From Neohoeflea coraliihabitans (GTDB lineage: Bacteria; Pseudomonadota; Alphaproteobacteria; Rhizobiales; Rhizobiaceae): DNA of 64,000 bases. A program made the translations under genes and the position numbers. The notes beneath the pieces are model-generated. The model was not told the origin of the DNA, did no database searches, and worked only from the letters and a program-made list of their open reading frames with translations. This document shows, in pieces, positions 29,231 to 38,952 of the stretch (positions are counted from its first letter, which is position 1; the number at the start of each line of letters is the position of its first letter). The DNA lies in NCBI RefSeq assembly GCF_019334345.1, contig NZ_JAHWQX010000002.1, positions 434,001-498,000 on the forward strand, in the 5' to 3' direction.

Positions 29231-31495
29231 TCACATGCCCAAACGGTTCAAAGCGCGCAGCCAGCGGGGATAGAAGTCGCGATAGACCCGGTTGTTGGGC
29301 GGCAGGTTGCGGACCGTCCCGGGATCGGTGCGCCACGCAGCAAGAAAGTGCGGCGCCGCGCGCAGGCGGCTGGACCGCTGGACGATCACCGCAGCGCACA
29401 GGCTTGCCATGGCCCGAGCACGGCGTTCGAGCTCAGGGGACAGGGGCTTGCCGGCTTCGTGCTGGCGGGCGATGGCGGAACGTATCACCGAAATATGCTC
29501 CCGAGCCAGGCGAACATCCTTGGAATGGGTGGCGTTGGTCTGATGGTGCCGCCAGCAGGCGCCGATCTCCGGGACATGAAGCAACTTTCCCTGCAGTTGC
29601 AGCCGGGTCCAGAACTCGTAATCAGCGGTGAAGCGATAAGCGACATCGCGGCCACCGATCGCCTTGGCAACGGCTGTGCGGAAAATGGTTCCGACCCCCG
29701 GAAGACACCAGTGATCGGCAATCAGGCGCTCGGGCGTGCAGTCGGCGAGCTGGTGATGTTCCAGGTGATTGCCTTGGTCGTCGATCACCAGCCAATCGGG
29801 GAACACCGCCACCGCGTCCTCTTGCGACTGCAGCACCGCGACACCCTTCTCCGGCCATTGCGGCAGGACGAGGTCGTCATCGCTCAGGATCAGCGTGTAG
29901 GGGGTGCGCACATGCGCCAAGCCGAGATTGACGGCCGCCGATTCCCCACCATTTTCCTGGGAGACGAAATCGACGAAGGGCGCATAGGGCGCGACGATCG
30001 CCGGGATCCGCTGCTCGGGGGCGCTGCCGTCGTCGACGACGAGGACCCGGGTGCGGCGCGGACGCCCTGCGCACAAGGCGGCAAGGCAGGACATCAGCCA
30101 TGCCGGGCGATTGTAGGTCGGCACGACGATCGTCAAGAGAGGCTCTGCAGAATCCAGTTCCGAGTAGGGTGAGGGTTCGAGCGATGGCGCGATCAATCGC
30201 GCAAAGCACTGACGGACAGGCGTCGCGCCGGCCGCTTCGGCCGGATCCGGACGATCCATGGTGGCGCCGTGCGGGTCCGGGCTGAGAGGGTTGTGCTCCT
30301 CAACAGGCGTCGCGTGGCCATAGACATCGGCAATAAAGTTCCGTTCCGGCTCCGGCCACGGCTCTCTTGCCAGCGCGGCGCGGAAGGTCTGGAGATTGGC
30401 GGGATAGTCGGCGAGAAAGCGACCAAGGGTCTCCGCTGCCTCGGGAATCGCATCGGGTGCCATGGTCATGATCGGCAGGTCCGGATGTTCCTCACGCAGG
30501 AATTCGCACGCTCCGGCCGCCTCTGACACCATGACCGGCGCGCCCCCGGACAATGCCTCCAGCGCCACGTAGTTGAATGTGTCGCTGCGCGAGGGAATGA
30601 TGACGACGGACGTCGGCGCAAAGGCGCGGCTGGCGAGATCCTCGCTGCTCAGCGCGCCTTCATAGGACATCTCGACGCCCTTCTCGGCAGCCCGGCGTCT
30701 GAGCAGATCGGACCAGGCGCCCAGATCGCCGCCCATCTCGGCATCGGGGCCGCTGACATAGCATTTCCCGTACAAGTGACGCGGCACCTCGGCCACGATG
30801 TCGACGAACAGGTCGGGACCCTTGTTGCGGTCGAGCCGGCCGACGTACCAGATGTCAGGCAGGTCGGTGGGCGGCGCCTCCAGCGGCGGAGGCGGCTGCA
30901 GCGGCTCCAGCGCGTTGTGCATGTCGATGATGACGGGTTGATGCAGGCCGGCACTTTCCGAGGCGCTGTATTGGCGCGAGATGGCGTAGGTCAGGTCTGC
31001 GGCCCCAAGCATCTCGCCTTCCAACCGCTTGAATTCGGCGATCAGAGCGCCGTGGTGCTCCGCATTGTAGCCATTGCCGATGCCGACGCTCAGCCAGCCG
31101 AGCAGCGACACGACCAGCCGGTCGCGGGTGACGCCAAACAGGGGCAGTGCCTGGTCGATACAGCCCCCGACCGGCACGTAGGACGGCACATCGATGACAT
31201 CAAAATGCCGCCCCTTCACGGCGGCAGCCATCCTCAAGGCGAATGTTTCGAAATAGGCCGCGTAAGGTATTTCCGAAAGCGCGACGGCAAAAGGATCGAT
31301 AGAAAAAGTCTCGTCGATGAAGACCGGATGCGCGTTGCCGGGCAGTTCTCCGGCGTTCTTTTTCTCAAGATCCGGACCGCGGCTGAAATAGGTGAAGGAG
31401 ATGTCCGGACAAAAGCGGATGACCCGGGCATAAAATGTCTGTCCCCCGCCGATTGTCGTGAACATATCAAAGTCGGCAATGAGGACTTTCTTCAT
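29231..31495 (-). CDS. Bifunctional glycosyltransferase: GT4-like N-domain fused to GT2 C-domain
   Basis: 754 residues from ATG 31495; the frame is open far upstream but that part is antisense to a sulfotransferase gene. Residues 1 to about 420 form a GT-B enzyme with the acceptor-side motif FTTIGGGQTFY and the donor-side VGRLDRNKGPDLFVD and PSRSDTFNYVALEAL. From about residue 450 a GT2 fold follows (TIVVPTYNRPAW, then LILSDDDLVLP carrying the DxD). The N-terminal half is clearly paralogous to the gene at 43955-45328. It probably adds two sugars of the repeat unit in the cytoplasm. Confidence 0.88.
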   Translation of the reverse strand: MKKVLIADFDMFTTIGGGQTFYARVIRFCPDISFTYFSRGPDLEKKNAGELPGNAHPVFIDETFSIDPFAVALSEIPYAAYFETFALRMAAAVKGRHFDVIDVPSYVPVGGCIDQALPLFGVTRDRLVVSLLGWLSVGIGNGYNAEHHGALIAEFKRLEGEMLGAADLTYAISRQYSASESAGLHQPVIIDMHNALEPLQPPPPLEAPPTDLPDIWYVGRLDRNKGPDLFVDIVAEVPRHLYGKCYVSGPDAEMGGDLGAWSDLLRRRAAEKGVEMSYEGALSSEDLASRAFAPTSVVIIPSRSDTFNYVALEALSGGAPVMVSEAAGACEFLREEHPDLPIMTMAPDAIPEAAETLGRFLADYPANLQTFRAALAREPWPEPERNFIADVYGHATPVEEHNPLSPDPHGATMDRPDPAEAAGATPVRQCFARLIAPSLEPSPYSELDSAEPLLTIVVPTYNRPAWLMSCLAALCAGRPRRTRVLVVDDGSAPEQRIPAIVAPYAPFVDFVSQENGGESAAVNLGLAHVRTPYTLILSDDDLVLPQWPEKGVAVLQSQEDAVAVFPDWLVIDDQGNHLEHHQLADCTPERLIADHWCLPGVGTIFRTAVAKAIGGRDVAYRFTADYEFWTRLQLQGKLLHVPEIGACWRHHQTNATHSKDVRLAREHISVIRSAIARQHEAGKPLSPELERRARAMASLCAAVIVQRSSRLRAAPHFLAAWRTDPGTVRNLPPNNRVYRDFYPRWLRALNRLGM

Positions 31496-31660
31496 TGTAT
31501 AACGCAGCTTTATCCGGGTCTTTGTTCTTGGTCTTCGCGGCAACGCCCCGTCATTGGCTGCGGAACATATGTTGATCGCCCGAGCAAGACAACGGCAATA
31601 TCCACCTTTCTTCCGTGGTTTTTTCACGATAAGAACCTCGCCCGACACCACGGAGACGAA

Positions 31661-32428
31661 ATGGCCAACGACCAGAAACTGATCCTTTTTTCCCATATCC
31701 CCAAAACCGCTGGCTGGACGCTCAATCATGAGTTCCTGCGGGTTCTGGGGGATCGAGCCATCGTCGCCAACGGCTTTATCCCGCTCAAATCGACATTGGC
31801 CGGGCGCACGGAAGAAGCGCGTCAGCGAATCAGATACATCGGTGGCCATGTGACCTGCGATCAGTACGCCGAGGCCCTGTCGGTCTCTGTCGGCGAGCAT
31901 TTTCTGATTTCGCTGATTCGCGATCCCCTGCGCCGTGCCATCTCCTATTATCTGTTCATCCTGCGCAATGACGTTCCGCCGATGAAGCGGATCCGCGATC
32001 CGTTTGTCGGCAAGTCCTTCGAGTATTTCGTCGAGCATTCGGCCGAGACCCAGCCCGAACTGATCGTCAATGCCCAGTGCAAGTATTTCTGCGGCGAAGC
32101 CGATGCCGACAAGGCAATGCAGGCCATCGACACGCACTACGCTCTGGTGGCCAATTCGCGTCGCTTTCCGGAATTCTATAACCGCGTACGGCAAGAGAGC
32201 GGCGATATACTTTCGCCCTGGTCGGATGATCGGTCGCTGAACGTGACGCCCCCGGCGCAGAGCGAGGCCGAGGTGCAGATGGGTCGCATGCCCGCTGACC
32301 TGTCGACGATCGCGCCGCCGCATGTGGTGCGCAAGGTGGAAGAGATCGCGGCAGCCGACTTCGAACTGGTCGAGCAATTCGAGAACCGGTACCAGGGCTA
32401 CTACGAGCGAGGATCCCGGCCCGCATGA
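31661..32428 (+). CDS. Sulfotransferase family protein (first of three)
   Basis: 255 residues from ATG 31661. The PAPS 5'-phosphosulfate loop appears as FSHIPKTAGWTL (about residues 9-20) and the 3'-phosphate site as LIRDPLRRAISYY (about residue 87), the pattern of Sulfotransfer_2-type carbohydrate sulfotransferases. It probably sulfates the polysaccharide or a sugar of the repeat. Its stop overlaps the next start (ATGA). Confidence 0.82.
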   Translation: MANDQKLILFSHIPKTAGWTLNHEFLRVLGDRAIVANGFIPLKSTLAGRTEEARQRIRYIGGHVTCDQYAEALSVSVGEHFLISLIRDPLRRAISYYLFILRNDVPPMKRIRDPFVGKSFEYFVEHSAETQPELIVNAQCKYFCGEADADKAMQAIDTHYALVANSRRFPEFYNRVRQESGDILSPWSDDRSLNVTPPAQSEAEVQMGRMPADLSTIAPPHVVRKVEEIAAADFELVEQFENRYQGYYERGSRPA

Positions 32429-34092
32429 CCAGCCTGCTTGCAGCCTTCGCAAAGCGGGTCCGCCTGCGTTGGGCACCCCGGGCTTCGCGCCGGAGTGCAA
32501 AGGTCTCGGTGATCATGCCGGTCTACAACGGCGCCGCCTACATCGAAGAAGCGCTGGCGAGCGCGAAGGCTCAGAGCTATCGTGACATCGAGATCATCGT
32601 CGTTGATGACGGATCAACCGACGAGACGGCGAATATCGTGGCGCGGATGGCGCAAGGCGACCCTCGCGTGCACATCCTGACAAAGGACAATGGCGGCGTT
32701 GCCAGTGCCCTCAACCGGGGGATCAAAGCGGCGACGGGCGTTTTCATCTGCTGGCTCAGCCACGACGATGTGTTCCGACCGGAAAAAACGGCCGTCCAGG
32801 TGGAGCGATTTGCAGCACTTGACGATCCGAAGACGATCCTGTGCAGCAACTATGATCTGATCGACGCAAACGGTGAACTGCTGGGTAAACCGCGCCTTGA
32901 CGGCGCGATGATTGCGACCAAGCCGGAATATGCCGTGCTGCGCGGCTGCGTCAATGGCTGCACGATCTTCGCACCGCGCGCCATGTTCGACGAGATCGGC
33001 CTGTTCGACGAATCGCTGCCCTCGACCCAGGACTACGACCTGTGGCTACGGGCGCTGGACAGCTATCGGTTCGTTTTCATGCCTGAAGTGCTGGTCTCTA
33101 CCCGGCAGCATTCGGAGCAGGGATCGAAACAGGCGGACTATACGACCGAATTCAACGCTTTCTGGATCAAGGCCGTCGATCGCATCAGTCCCAAGCGTGC
33201 CGCCGAACTGGAAGGGAGCACGGTCGAGTTCTACGCCGCCATGGCCCGGTTTCTTGAAGCGGCCGACGCGCAGGAGGCGGCGGCACATGCGCGCCGGCGC
33301 GCCCGCCGCCAGATCGCTTCCGGGCATGATCAGCCGCTGGTCTCTGTCGTCATCCCCTTTCATTCGGGCATAGACCTGTTGCGGGCGGCCATTTATTCGG
33401 TGCGAGCCCAGACCCACCGCAATATTGAAATCATACTGGTGCACGACACACCGGAGACCGACCCCTCACCCTACCTGCCGCAACCCGCCGAGGGCGAACC
33501 GAGCGTCACGGTCTATTGCCAGGACGGCCGCGGTGCCGGCATGGCGCGCAATTACGGGAAGAAGCGAGCCAAGGGCGAATACGTGGCCTTTCTCGATGCC
33601 GACGACCAGTACTTGCCGACAAAGGTCGAGAGGCAACTGGCCCTGATGCGGTCCGCGGACGCGGCGATTTCACACACGTCCTATTTTATCCACGGCATCG
33701 ACCTCAATCGGCCATCCGCCTTTCAGAACAGCGGCGTCGTGTCCGGGACGGTGTTCCCGGAGATCATCAGCTACAATCCGGTGGCCATGCCGACCGTGAT
33801 GGTGCGGCGCGACATTGCCGAGCGTTTCGATTTTCCGGACGCGCCCGGATGCGAGGATTTTCTCTGGCTGCTCAATGTCGTCTACGAACACGACCTGCAC
33901 AGCACGATGGAACCGCTGTCGGTGGTCCGTGTCTCGACGGACAGCGTGGCCTATAATCCACAAAAGCAGAGCCGATCGCTCCGGGCGATCGTCGCCCGGC
34001 TCGAGGCCGATCCGCGCTTTGATGATTATCGCAGCCATATAGATCACCTGAAAGCCCTTGCCAGCGACCTTGAAATGAAGCTTGCCGGCTGA
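32425..34092 (+). CDS. Glycosyltransferase with two tandem GT2 domains
   Basis: 555 residues. The first GT2 domain starts about residue 27 (VSVIMPVYNGAAYIEEAL) with VVDDGSTDE and WLSHDDVF. The second starts about residue 305 (VSVVIPFHSGIDLL) with AFLDADDQYLP. Both DxD-type motifs are present, so two separate transfer reactions are possible. It is paralogous to the 593-residue protein at 46335-48116. Cotranscribed with sulfotransferase genes on both sides. Confidence 0.88.
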   Translation: MTSLLAAFAKRVRLRWAPRASRRSAKVSVIMPVYNGAAYIEEALASAKAQSYRDIEIIVVDDGSTDETANIVARMAQGDPRVHILTKDNGGVASALNRGIKAATGVFICWLSHDDVFRPEKTAVQVERFAALDDPKTILCSNYDLIDANGELLGKPRLDGAMIATKPEYAVLRGCVNGCTIFAPRAMFDEIGLFDESLPSTQDYDLWLRALDSYRFVFMPEVLVSTRQHSEQGSKQADYTTEFNAFWIKAVDRISPKRAAELEGSTVEFYAAMARFLEAADAQEAAAHARRRARRQIASGHDQPLVSVVIPFHSGIDLLRAAIYSVRAQTHRNIEIILVHDTPETDPSPYLPQPAEGEPSVTVYCQDGRGAGMARNYGKKRAKGEYVAFLDADDQYLPTKVERQLALMRSADAAISHTSYFIHGIDLNRPSAFQNSGVVSGTVFPEIISYNPVAMPTVMVRRDIAERFDFPDAPGCEDFLWLLNVVYEHDLHSTMEPLSVVRVSTDSVAYNPQKQSRSLRAIVARLEADPRFDDYRSHIDHLKALASDLEMKLAG

Positions 34093-34113
34093 GTTGCCGC
34101 CTACGGAGCCCCC

Positions 34114-34851
34114 ATGCCACCCAAAAGGTCGATCGTCTTCACTCATGTGCCGCGGACGGCGGGATCGTCTATCCACTACGCTTTCCTGCGTGCCAGCGCC
34201 GAGAAGCGCGCCCATGTCTATGCGACCGGTTTTCTGCTGAAGCCAAACAAGGACTCGATCGATCGCGCCTTCGCAGAGGGCCAGCTTTACCTCGGCGGGC
34301 ATTTCTCGCTGGAGGAAGTTGAGACGGCAACCGCGGTGAATTGCGATGAAACGATCAATTTCCTGACGCTCCGCGATCCCCTTGAACGGTTTCTCTCGCA
34401 CCACGCGCTGATCCAAAGCGATGAGCGCGCAACCAATATCCCCAGCCTTCGCAATACCACCATTTCCGCGTTTCTCGCCGAGCTCAAACGCTTCGAGCAG
34501 ATGCGCATGATCGACAATCCCCATTGCGTGACGATCTGCGGCGAACCGAGTTTCGAAGCGGCAAAGGCGGCGATCGCGGAGCGTTACGACTTCGCCTGCG
34601 TGACCGCGAGGGTAGCGGACGTCGTCGAGCAGGTGACGGATCTCGCTGCGCGACCGGAATGGCCTGGTGGCCGGCCGGCGCTTCCAGACTTTCCGCACAA
34701 CAGCGTTTCGCACGAACTGCGGGCGGTTCCCAGCGAAGCAGAGCGCGCGCAGCTGGAGCCATTCCTGGCCGAGGATCGCAAGCTTCTCGACTGGGTGCAA
34801 CAGGCGGGCGGCCTTGTGCCAACGCGGCGCCGCGCTCGCAGAGCCGTCTAG
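34114..34851 (+). CDS. Sulfotransferase family protein (second of three)
   Basis: 245 residues. FTHVPRTAGSSIHYAFL (about residues 9-25) is the PAPS loop and FLTLRDPLERFLSHHAL (about residue 85) the 3'-phosphate-binding part. It is related to the protein at 31661-32428. Its TAG stop shares the CTAG palindrome with the stop of the convergent ABC ATPase gene. Confidence 0.8.
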   Translation: MPPKRSIVFTHVPRTAGSSIHYAFLRASAEKRAHVYATGFLLKPNKDSIDRAFAEGQLYLGGHFSLEEVETATAVNCDETINFLTLRDPLERFLSHHALIQSDERATNIPSLRNTTISAFLAELKRFEQMRMIDNPHCVTICGEPSFEAAKAAIAERYDFACVTARVADVVEQVTDLAARPEWPGGRPALPDFPHNSVSHELRAVPSEAERAQLEPFLAEDRKLLDWVQQAGGLVPTRRRARRAV

Positions 34852-35579
34852 CGGCGATTGCGCAGCGGCGCTGCCGGCAGTTCGTCGAGCAGAACGGCGC
34901 GGCCTTTTTCCAGTTTGAGAAACCGGTTGCAGCTGGCGCGCAACAGGCCGTGATTGTGGCTGGCGAGAACGATGATCCCGGCCTTCTCCGCCAGTTCAGC
35001 CATCCGTTTCCGCGCCTTGTGCTGAAAGTCCGTGTCGCCGGCGCCGATCCATTCGTCCATCAACAGGATTTCGGGGTTCATGCAGGTGGCGATCGAGAAC
35101 GCCAGACGGGCGGCCATGCCCTGACTGTAGCTCTTGAACGGTAGGTCGATGAAATCGCCAAGTTCGCTGAAGGCGATGATGTCCTCCATATGATGGTCGA
35201 TTTGTGCGGGCGACCAGCCATTGATCAGGCCCCGCATGATGATGTTGCGCCGGCCAGTGGCTTCATGGCGGAAACCGAGGCTGATGTTGAACAATGCATC
35301 GACGCGACCCTGCGTGTGGACGGTCCCGGCGCTCGGCTCCAGGGTGCCGTACAGCACATGCAGGAGGGTCGTCTTGCCGGCGCCGTTGGAGCCGACCAGT
35401 CCAAGCCGGTCCCCTGCCCGCAAATTAAATGTGACATCGTCCAGAGCCGTGATCCAGCGTGTCCGGCCACGCTTCTTGATCTGACTGTGGCCTGACACCC
35501 GGCGATCCGCCATTTCCAGGGAAAACCCCTGACGCAGGCGATAGACGAGTTTCAGGTTCTTGACGTCGATCGAAACCAT
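34848..35579 (-). CDS. Polysaccharide ABC exporter ATP-binding protein (Wzt/KpsT type)
   Basis: 243 residues from ATG 35579. Walker A GSNGAGKTT, signature SYSQGMAARLAFS and Walker B ILLMDEWIGAGD are all intact. There is no C-terminal glycan-binding extension like that of Wzt(O9a), so it resembles KpsT or short Wzt proteins. With the permease it exports the undecaprenyl- or lipid-linked polysaccharide across the inner membrane. The start overlaps the permease stop by 1 bp. Confidence 0.92.
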   Translation of the reverse strand: MVSIDVKNLKLVYRLRQGFSLEMADRRVSGHSQIKKRGRTRWITALDDVTFNLRAGDRLGLVGSNGAGKTTLLHVLYGTLEPSAGTVHTQGRVDALFNISLGFRHEATGRRNIIMRGLINGWSPAQIDHHMEDIIAFSELGDFIDLPFKSYSQGMAARLAFSIATCMNPEILLMDEWIGAGDTDFQHKARKRMAELAEKAGIIVLASHNHGLLRASCNRFLKLEKGRAVLLDELPAAPLRNRR

Positions 35580-36373
35580 CAGAGCACGAAAACCAGTTTG
35601 CGTCGCAGTGTCCCGAGCAGCAGCAACCCGATCAGCCAGAGCACCACGGTGATGATCGCGCAAATTCCCAGCGCGAGCAGCGGCATGCTCTGGTTGAGCA
35701 TCGGCTGACGCACGATCTCGAGGAAGTAGGTAAAGGGGTTCCAGTGGTAGAAGAGACTGCGCACACCGCCGCCGGCAGTCTCGAGACGCCAGAAGACGGG
35801 CGTCAGAAACATGCCGATCCGCATGATGTTGGCGACGAAAAACTGACTGTCCGGGACATAGGCACCGAGAAAGCCGAAGACAAGAATCGCACCGGGGGTT
35901 GCAAGGAGCAGCAACAGGACACCCGGCAATGCCAGAAGCCAGCCGACATGGATGGAATCACCGGCGAGCAGAAGGATGATCACACAACCGGCCAGTGCAT
36001 AGAGCGTCCGGATCACGGACTGCATGGCGAGACGCATGACATAGACTGTCAGCGGCAGGCGGGTGCCCTTGATGAAGCTTTTCTCGCGAACGAACACCGT
36101 CATGGCCTGGGTGATCGTCTCCATGATGTACAGCCAGACAAGCAGGCCGACGGCAACGTAGGTCGGATAATGGTCGGAGCCGGAACTGCTGCTACGGAAG
36201 ACGAAGATGAAGGTGCCCGCGAAAGTCATGTAATTGAACAACAGCCAGAACGGACCGAGAGTTGTCCGGCGATGCTGGTCGCCAATGTCCTCGCGGGCAA
36301 GAGCCCACCAGACGCGTCTCTTCTCGTAGCCTTCGGCCAGGTCGGCAAACGCATTCGTCAGGGCACCGGGCAT
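35579..36373 (-). CDS. Polysaccharide ABC exporter permease (Wzm/KpsM type)
   Basis: 264 residues with six hydrophobic segments and the ABC-2 type topology. The early segment RTTLGPFWLLFNYMTFAG is typical of Wzm/KpsM. The gene is coupled to the ATPase. Its promoter lies in the divergent region shared with the sugar-nucleotide dehydratase gene. Confidence 0.9.
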   Translation of the reverse strand: MPGALTNAFADLAEGYEKRRVWWALAREDIGDQHRRTTLGPFWLLFNYMTFAGTFIFVFRSSSSGSDHYPTYVAVGLLVWLYIMETITQAMTVFVREKSFIKGTRLPLTVYVMRLAMQSVIRTLYALAGCVIILLLAGDSIHVGWLLALPGVLLLLLATPGAILVFGFLGAYVPDSQFFVANIMRIGMFLTPVFWRLETAGGGVRSLFYHWNPFTYFLEIVRQPMLNQSMPLLALGICAIITVVLWLIGLLLLGTLRRKLVFVL

Positions 36374-36700
36374 CCATCACCTCATTTTCGTGGCGCTGCT
36401 ATCACGCGATCCTGCATCTGCCAACACGGAACGTTGCGGCGCCATCCGGCGGGGTCGACTCCGGCAAATTTGGCGCAGGGAAATCGATCACCCCGTGAAA
36501 GCTGAGGATGGAAGAATCTAGGGGTTGATGCAGCAACTTGAACCGCTTATCTCCCACAAGCCTCGCTTTTCGCAATTGATTTAACTTTTCACTGACCATC
36601 GCGCCGACGAAGTATTGCGAATCGTTAAAATTCTCTCACAAAAGGCACGAATCATTGGAATCACTGCGGTTCCTTTCTGAAAACAAGCTTTCTTTACGTG
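36374..36700. other. Divergent promoter region of exporter and sugar-nucleotide genes
   Basis: About 330 bp, more AT-rich toward 36530-36700, between the permease and dehydratase starts. No gene, repeat or operator stands out. It presumably holds both promoters. Confidence 0.5.
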
Positions 36701-37753
36701 ATGCATGGAATGATCGACCCCTTCAACGGCAAAACTCTCCTGATCACCGGCGGCACCGGTTCCTTCGGAAATGCGGTCCTCGGCGGGTTCCTCGATTCGT
36801 CTCTCGCGGAAATTCGCATTCTCAGCCGCGACGAGAAAAAACAGGAGGACATGCGCAACAAGTTCAGGAGCTCGAAGGTCAAGTTCTACATCGGTGATGT
36901 GCGCGACCGGGATTGCCTGCGCGCGGTCACCCGCGATGTGAATTTCGTCTTTCACGCCGCCGCGCTGAAGCAGGTGCCGTCCTGCGAGTTTCACCCGATG
37001 GAAGCAGTGAAGACAAATGTCATCGGCACCGAGAATGTGCTGGAGGCCGCCATCGCCAATCAGGTGGAGCGCGTGGTCTGCCTTTCGACCGACAAGGCGG
37101 TCTATCCCATCAACGCGATGGGCGTCTCGAAGGCGATGATGGAAAAGGTCATGGTCGCCAAGTCCCGCGAGTTGCGGCCGGGACAGACGGTGATCTGCGG
37201 CACGCGTTATGGAAACGTCATGGCATCGCGCGGCTCGGTGCTGCCGCTGTTTGCCGAGCAGGTTCTGGCCGAGCGTCCCCTGACGATCACCGATCCGAAG
37301 ATGACCCGGTTCATGATGTCGCTGCATGACGCTGTGGCTCTGGTTTTGTACGCCTTTACGAACGGCTCGAACGGCGACATCTTTGTACAAAAGTCGCCTG
37401 CGGCGACGATCGAGACGATCGCCAGAGGGCTGCTCGACTTTCTCGATCGGCCGAATCATCCGATCAACGTGATCGGAACGCGTCACGGCGAGAAGCTCTA
37501 TGAGACCTTGCTCAGCCGCGAGGAAATGGTGCGCTCTGAAGATTGCGGAGCTTACTTCCGTATTCCCGCCGATCTGCGTGACCTGAACTACGAGAAATTC
37601 ACTGCCGTCGGCAAGACCAACATTTCGATGTCAGAGGACTACACCTCGCACAACACGCGCCAGCTCAACCTTTCCGAATTCACCGAGCTGATTGAACAGC
37701 TGGACTATTTCCAAGACTACCTCGGCGAGCACCGCCTCGGGGCTGTCGCCTGA
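36701..37753 (+). CDS. UDP-GlcNAc 4,6-dehydratase (CapE/FnlA/WbjB-like)
   Basis: About 350 residues. ATG 36701 is used here; ATG 36710 (GTG 36698 is also open) fits family N-termini slightly better, and no strong ribosome site decides. Rossmann motif TGGTGSFGNAV, then DVRDRD and LSTDKAVYPINAMGVSK, in which the usual YxxxK Tyr is Met, as in CapE-type inverting dehydratases. They convert UDP-GlcNAc to a 4-keto-6-deoxy sugar with C5 epimerisation. With the next gene and an RmlD-like reductase it could make UDP-L-6-deoxy-HexNAc. Confidence 0.88.
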   Translation: MHGMIDPFNGKTLLITGGTGSFGNAVLGGFLDSSLAEIRILSRDEKKQEDMRNKFRSSKVKFYIGDVRDRDCLRAVTRDVNFVFHAAALKQVPSCEFHPMEAVKTNVIGTENVLEAAIANQVERVVCLSTDKAVYPINAMGVSKAMMEKVMVAKSRELRPGQTVICGTRYGNVMASRGSVLPLFAEQVLAERPLTITDPKMTRFMMSLHDAVALVLYAFTNGSNGDIFVQKSPAATIETIARGLLDFLDRPNHPINVIGTRHGEKLYETLLSREEMVRSEDCGAYFRIPADLRDLNYEKFTAVGKTNISMSEDYTSHNTRQLNLSEFTELIEQLDYFQDYLGEHRLGAVA

Positions 37754-37815
37754 ATGCGGCTCTGGCCCTCCTTGCATGAGGACGCGACAGCACGGAGCCG
37801 GAGGTGATGAAGAAA

Positions 37816-38952
37816 ATGAAGGTTATGACCGTGCTCGGCACGCGCCCGGAGGTCATCAGGCTGTCCCGCACAATTGAGAAGCTGGACCGCTATTGCGATC
37901 ATCTGCTTGTTCACACGGGACAGAATTACGACTACGAGCTGAACGAAATCTTCTTTCAGGATCTGGAGGTCCGCCGGCCCGACATCTTTCTCGAAGCGGC
38001 GGGAGAAACCGCGGCGGAGACGATCGGCAAGGTCATCATGGCCTTTGACCGCGTACTCGCGGACCACCAACCGGAAGCCGTGGTGATCCTTGGCGACACC
38101 AACAGTGCATTGGCGGCAATTCCAGCAAAACGTCGGCGCGTGCCGATCTTCCACCTCGAAGCGGGAAATCGCTGTTTCGACGACCGCGTCCCCGAGGAAA
38201 TCAACCGTCGTATCGTCGATCATCTCGCGGATATCAACCTGACCTATTCGACAATCGCGCGAGACTATCTGCTGCGTGAAGGTCTCAGTCCGGATCGGGT
38301 CATCAAGATCGGCTCGCCGCTGCGCGAAGTGCTCGAGCATTACAGCGACGGCATTGCCCGCTCGGACGTCTGCGAGCGGCTGGAGATCACCCCCTCGAAC
38401 TATGTTCTGGTCAGCGCGCACCGTGAGGAAAACATCGACTCGGAGCGAAACTTCGCCCGGCTCGTGGACTGCCTGAACGGCGTCGCCGACCATCTCGGCC
38501 TGCCGGTGATCGTCTCCACCCATCCCCGGACACGCAAGCGGATCGCGCAGTCGGAGACCGAGTTCCACCCGTTGATCCAACTTCTCAAGCCCTTGGGGTT
38601 CAAGGACTACGTTAAGTTGCAGACGGAAGCGCGCGTCGTTCTGTCCGACAGCGGGACGATTACCGAGGAATCCTCAATCCTCAACTTCCCGCCTTTGAAT
38701 ATCCGCGAGGCGCACGAGCGGCCGGAGGGCATGGAGGAAGCAGCGGTCATCATGACCGGCCTCGAGTTGCAGCGGATCTTGCAGGGGCTGGCCGTGCTCT
38801 CCGATCAAAAACGCGGAGCAGAACGGACGCTGCATCCGGTTGCCGACTATGCTGCCGACAATGTCTCGGAGAAAGTCGTCCGCCTGATTCTGAGTTATCG
38901 CGACTATGTCATGCGGACTGTCTGGCGCGAGCAGGACAGCCCGGGGCGATGA
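37816..38952 (+). CDS. UDP-HexNAc 2-epimerase, WecB/FnlC/WbjD-like
   Basis: 378 residues from ATG 37816, which is 7 nt after the extended ribosome site GGAGGTGAT; ATG 37807 lies inside that site. [22 protein letters not shown] and [14 protein letters not shown] are diagnostic of non-hydrolysing 2-epimerases. In the L-FucNAc and L-QuiNAc pathways this enzyme performs the final C2 epimerisation. ATGA overlap with the glycosyltransferase that follows. Confidence 0.9.
   Translation: MKVMTVLGTRPEVIRLSRTIEKLDRYCDHLLVHTGQNYDYELNEIFFQDLEVRRPDIFLEAAGETAAETIGKVIMAFDRVLADHQPEAVVILGDTNSALAAIPAKRRRVPIFHLEAGNRCFDDRVPEEINRRIVDHLADINLTYSTIARDYLLREGLSPDRVIKIGSPLREVLEHYSDGIARSDVCERLEITPSNYVLVSAHREENIDSERNFARLVDCLNGVADHLGLPVIVSTHPRTRKRIAQSETEFHPLIQLLKPLGFKDYVKLQTEARVVLSDSGTITEESSILNFPPLNIREAHERPEGMEEAAVIMTGLELQRILQGLAVLSDQKRGAERTLHPVADYAADNVSEKVVRLILSYRDYVMRTVWREQDSPGR

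Noticed and set aside
28987..29631. 214-codon plus-strand ORF in the gap before the polysaccharide locus
   Set aside because: Second half is antisense of the glycosyltransferase; low-complexity Arg/Gly/Ala composition and no ribosome site.
30776..31660. Extended N-terminus of the first sulfotransferase (550 residues)
   Set aside because: This part is antisense to the glycosyltransferase; the PAPS loop follows directly after ATG 31661.
29231..32500. 1089-residue protein using the far upstream start
   Set aside because: The first 335 codons are antisense to a sulfotransferase with clear motifs; the family N-terminus begins at ATG 31495.
36428..36453. EcfG promoter in front of the sugar-nucleotide genes
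   Set aside because: A GGAAC occurs at 36428-36432 but no CGTT follows at 16-17 bp.
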